Below, piece after piece: positions 60,007-64,000 of a DNA stretch of 64,000 nt. Source of the stretch: Sanghuangporus weigelae (taxonomy: Eukaryota > Basidiomycota > Agaricomycetes > Hymenochaetales > Hymenochaetaceae); assembly GCA_033182465.1 (NCBI GenBank), contig CP137321.1, positions 124,001 through 188,000 on the forward strand. Reading direction: 5' to 3'. The position numbers and the translations under genes are program-made. How positions within the stretch are numbered: position 1 is the stretch's first letter; every line of letters begins with the position of its first letter. The notes beneath the pieces are model-generated. The model saw nothing but the letters and a program-made list of their open reading frames with translations, was not told the DNA's origin and searched no databases.

Positions 60007-60534
60007 CGCTGAGTCCCGCATGCCGAAACGACAATACGTCCTCTCGATCTCAATGGATTTCAACCCAGCAGCACCGCTGTAAATTTGGAGAGGGTATTTA
60101 CATTTTACCTTGATCTTCCAAAGCCAATTGTAAACGTCATTTCATCTTCGTTTTGTCTTGTTACAGAATCTTCAAGAAACACAAAGAATTCTCAGTAGTT
60201 AGAGTTTGATGCAAACAAGTAATAACCACTTTTAAATTGCATTTTTAACGCACGTCTGTACTAGTAGAAGGACAAGTGCGCGGCAGAAGGCCCGTAGCTC
60301 TCTACTTGGGTGCGGGAGGTCCCAAATACGATGCGGAAATATCAGTAGACGGCATGATCAAAGTCTGCTTTCGAATCGGAACTGTATTCTATGAAACGGA
60401 ATCGGTCGATCAAAGCACGAAGAAGCACGAAGAAGCAAAGGACATCGTAATTGCTTTGGGTAAGATCAAACAACTACACTATTGTATTGTTCGTAGGTAT
60501 CTAAGTGCACGTATACATTGTATATAATGCATGC
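60007..60534. other. convergent 3' region between F-box and TMEM135-like genes
   Basis: Tail-to-tail spacer. A short open frame at 60276-60527 on the plus strand has no recognisable features. Confidence 0.5.
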
Positions 60535-62657
60535 TCAGTTGGGTCCAATAAACTGATACAGGATGCGGCGAACAAGGCCTGAGAGGTGCTGTGGTTCGTG
60601 CTGTTCGAGGTAGCAACAGGAGTCAGCATCCCATCTGGCAGAGCTAGATGGGAGAACCATACCTGATACGTGTTCATCACCATTCCAATTCCAATTGCGC
60701 AGAGCTACACGAGAAGTAGGTATTCATTAGTAGAGATAGAGGGAAGGAAACGTCAACACATACAATTGCATCACCATACGGTCCTGCGGGGAACACCAAC
60801 CCTCGACCTCTCGCCATCTTCCACGCGCTCTCCAAACCTTTTGGAAGCACATACATCGCCAACTCCCCCCTTCTTCTCTTCGCTTCTACGAAAAGCGATA
60901 ACCCGGAGAGTAGCCCGCCGAGCCAAAAGGAAGGCTTCGAAATAAGGATGTCGATCCATTCTTTGCGCAGTTTGAGCGGGGAACGAGGGGAGGAGAGGTA
61001 TTGATGAATGTTGTGCTTCAGACAGAAGAACGCTGTAAATGTTGATTAGTCTCCGACTGAATTTGTGAAAATAGGAAGGTTTAAAAGTTATGACTAACTC
61101 TGGTAGATGACGACGAACACGCCCAGAAATGCGGAGCTTCGGGCAGTTCCGAGCCCAGCACGGATCAGTACGCGCGACGGATCGTCTAGAAAGCGTTTCC
61201 ATTTGAATAAGACGGCAGGTACTAAATGCAGGGCTCCGTAAATGGGGAACATCCATTTCGCGACAGAAAAGAAGCGGTCAACAGGAACGGCCATGCAGGA
61301 GTCCAGCCATGGATGGACGACCTCGCAGGGTGCGTAGCGCGGACCGAATTCATCGAATGCTTCTGCACTCAATAGACGTGCAGCGATACGGGCACGGTTG
61401 TTTGGAGTTGTATATTCATCAGCAATGAGGGTGAGGAAGTCAGTTGTGTCGAAGAGACCATCTCGAACAAGAGTGCGGTTTGTTCTGACAGCTTGGGGAG
61501 GTACCTTGGAAGCGTTTTGGATCCTGAAAATTCGTGAGCCTAAAATAAATTGGATTGTTAATAATTATAAGCTTACCACGAGTTGTACGATGAAGGGATA
61601 GTATCTGGTCTCAACAAGAAGCCGTACATAATCTGCCCGCAACAGAATGAAAATAAAAGAACATCTCCATGAGGAAACTTAAAATTATGTCGAGTGCTCA
61701 ACGCATTATACGAGCCCTGCAACCCTCGGACAAACATTTGCTGAGCGATAGTCACACGTCTACCTTTCTTTTCGAAAAGTAGTGGAAGACCGCCAGATAA
61801 TGCACCAGCAACGACTGCATGCCAGCGCCGTGTCTTCTTTCGTATCCACATTTCGTGCGCCTCAGCACGAAAAGATAAACGTCCACGCCGTCGTTCCGAG
61901 CGCGTTGGAGCCATCGTGACGGGCAGTTCCTCGTCAAACGGCGTTGACGGGGAGTCGGACGGAGAGGTTGGAGTATGGCGCTTTCGAGGGAAGAGGATAG
62001 GTAGAGCATTCAGAAGAAACTTGTATACTCCAGCGAAGCTTCCTAAAAATCAAACTGGTTGATAGACTATGGAGGATGGGAAAACTAAGAATTACCGAGC
62101 ATTGCAGCAAATCTAAGCGAGTCTTCGCCAAAGATGGCCTTTCGGATGAGCGAAAACCGGAATTGACTGAGCCAGTACATTGTCGGAAGGAAGTCATGTT
62201 TTACGAGACAAATACGGTGACGACCTACCGAGGCATTCTTGAAATGCGGAATAGCAGAACAAAGATATTAAACCCAGATCTCAGAGCGAATCCGAGTGTA
62301 CCGGCACCTAACACAAGTACAGTATGCATCGACAACTTCTAACTAAACTTAGTGATGAAAAAGGGACTTACGAATACCGCCGCGCCCAGCATGTTCAAGG
62401 CACTCCATCAAAGTATGCAACTCTATGGCAGGTTCACCTCTATCCCTCCATACCATCTTTCGAGCGTCTCTCAACGCTTCCTGGTAATTTGCTAGGACAA
62501 CCAGATTCTATATGATAAGTCCAATGAGTGAAGTTCCTCTACAAATAAGAACACTTGTGATAGGCAAACACACCTCAAAGGAAGTCATGACCTTGCTCCT
62601 CGATGGCATTCTAGATAGCCGCCCTTTCGAACTACCCTCCTCTAGATCCTCGGTCAT
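60535..62657 (-). CDS. TMEM135-like integral membrane protein
   Basis: Nine exons (62657-62574, 62507-62372, 62307-62229, 62166-62096, 62042-61577, 61523-61099, 61032-60764, 60704-60663, 60588-60535) join in frame to 541 residues. Family blocks are clear: YNALSTRHNFKFPHGDVLLF, GQIMYGFLLRPDTIPSSYNSW, IQNASKVPPQAV, AMYVLPKGLESAWKMARGRG, IGIGMVMNTYQ and the C-terminal LSGLVRRILYQFIGPN. In animals TMEM135 sits on mitochondria and peroxisomes and affects lipid metabolism and mitochondrial dynamics; the role in fungi is not established. A basic segment (RSERRRGRLSFRAEAHEMW) separates the two conserved halves. The N-terminal 75 residues (two exons) are the least certain part; the start at 62657 was chosen as the first in-frame ATG. 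Confidence 0.88.
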
Positions 62658-63669
62658 TTCTGCGTCGCTAAACCTGCCGTCTTATAAAATTGCGAAAGAA
62701 TGTAATGAAGGGCAGACGCGTTGGGGATTGGGAAAGGTGGAAAAAGACGCGTGCCGAGCAGCCAAGTAGAAAGCAGACGAAAACACGTGCCGCCGGGAGC
62801 GGGGAAAAACACGCGATAACAACACAAAAAATAAAATAAAATAACGCTCTTTCTTTCCCTCCTTATGGTCGGAAACAATTCAGTCCAAATGCATGCACTT
62901 GTGACTATCGGTACGTGATAAGTTTCTGTGTTCTGTAATGCTCTTAGACACTGCAGTATCGGAGGAAATGCGCAGTGAAGTTGGAAACGCCCTGCGGACT
63001 TGAATCAAAGCAAAATTTGTCTTTAACCCTTCATGCAATCATACTTTCATTCACTACATGCTGTGGTATAGTTATGGCTGGTCTTGTTTATTTCTTATCG
63101 TTCAGTGACTCGGATTTCTGCGGAAGGCGCCGAACCGTGAGCTCGAAATCAATTCGAGATGGGTGCATCAAGACGGAATCAAGCTCGGGAACCCAAGGAC
63201 TCCATTCAACCATATATCTAAACGTTGATTATCAGACGGAGTCACAGACCTTGTCCATGCACTCTAATGACTCTCTAGCTCTCCGTTCAGCATGATTTCT
63301 CGCCTTTAGCTGTGTCAATTCTTTACTTTTGCCCGATTTTGATTGCCGAAGTTATTGCCCAAGAGCCAGTGGCGATCGATTTACACGAAGCTCCCGCCTG
63401 CGCTAGTTGAATTACATTTCTTCCCTAATTCGACAGTAATCATGTTCTTTCCAGTCATACATCTCTGTTATTCTAATTGATATTGATAGACTGCTCTTCT
63501 AGCAAGCGCTAGCGAGATATATGTTACTCATGTGACGAAGGTCGAACTTGGAAGGAAGCAGATCTGCCTCCTGATAAGCATAGGGACATCACCATGCACC
63601 CGTACGACAACCGTTTTGTGTGTAGACCAACGAATTCACAGGAACGATTACTGAGCTGTCTCTTATCAG
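62658..63669. other. intergenic region near right edge
   Basis: Holds the promoter side of the TMEM135-like gene and an A-rich simple tract near 62826-62843. Open frames at 62975-63295 and 63594-63791 have no recognisable features; the second overlaps the partial exon that follows and may hold its upstream exon in another frame. Confidence 0.4.
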
Positions 63670-64000
63670 GCTTTGCTCTCAACTCTCGATGGCATCATCT
63701 ATCGAACATCCGATCAGGCCATGACATGGCAGACCGTTGTACCACCTGCGCCTCCGTCATCTTACCGGAACCACTTTGCCTTCCACTTTAAAGTACCTGG
63801 AGTCGCAATCTTCGATGGAAAACGATGTGTACCTTCACAGCGCTGGCCCGGGGAAGAAATCTGCCACACAGACTACTATATCACTCGAGATTCTTCTGAA
63901 CCAACTCTCCTCTTACGCGATGCTCAGATGTGTCTTTTCGCGAGTTCTCTCAAAGATATCGCTGACAAGGAGCATCCTGATCTCATTCTCTGCGTGGTCA
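63670..64000 (+). CDS. partial gene running off the right edge, unrecognised
   Basis: After an acceptor-like CTCTTATCAG ending at 63669 the frame stays open to the window end for 110 codons. It includes ALLSTLDGIIYRTSD, YRNHFAFHFKVPGVAIFDGK, ICHTDYYITRDSSE and LILCVV. The composition is that of a real folded protein rather than a chance frame, but I do not recognise the family. The 5' exon(s) and the 3' end are not determined. Confidence 0.35.

Noticed and set aside
1-64000. tRNA or rRNA genes
   Set aside because: No convincing A-box/B-box pair with cloverleaf potential or rRNA block was found by eye; a tRNAscan run would be decisive.

Overview
This window is nuclear DNA from a filamentous basidiomycete, most likely an agaricomycete. 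The evidence is dense genes with many short introns (about 41-104 bp, mostly 50-60, GT..AG), a myosin-motor chitin synthase, a fungal PDR-type ABC transporter, a phytase-like phosphatase, a purine permease and an expanded family of F-box proteins. All exon structures below were derived by hand from splice signals, reading-frame continuity and family similarity.

Layout. 0.5-20 kb: an F-box gene, a membrane-anchored histidine acid phosphatase, a 16-exon PDR ABC transporter, two F-box genes of a second subfamily (one carrying in-frame stops), a class I histone deacetylase and a nucleobase permease. 21.4-25.3 kb: a complete hAT DNA transposon with 8-bp target duplication, inverted ends and an apparently intact 947-codon transposase gene. 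26.2-32.9 kb: a 13-exon myosin-motor chitin synthase. 34-50.8 kb: an F-box cluster, including a ubiquitin-like/F-box fusion, interrupted by an 11-kb stack of nested foldback DNA transposons (38079-49229). One of these carries a decayed piece of a host Mlp1/TPR nucleoporin gene. 51.6-62.7 kb: a membrane-anchored disordered protein, an atypical protein kinase, a disordered probable nuclear protein, another F-box gene and a TMEM135-like membrane protein. A partial gene runs off the right edge.

How things fit together. The resident housekeeping genes (chitin synthase, HDAC, permease, kinase, TMEM135-like) look intact. The seven F-box loci are the fast-evolving part: two subfamilies, three or four copies each, with broken members and with different N-terminal modules placed before the same F-box core. 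Transposons cluster in the same neighbourhood. The nested stack can be checked arithmetically: removing the inserts from the outermost foldback leaves about 1085 bp, and the second copy inside it is 1072 bp.

The observations most worth following up are: (1) the ubiquitin-like/F-box fusion and the N-terminal module swapping; (2) the transposon carrying a nucleoporin gene fragment; (3) the hAT element, its 485-bp deletion derivative, and a 55-bp tandem duplication inside its transposase gene that looks like a recent intron birth; (4) the phytase-like enzyme tethered as a type II membrane protein.
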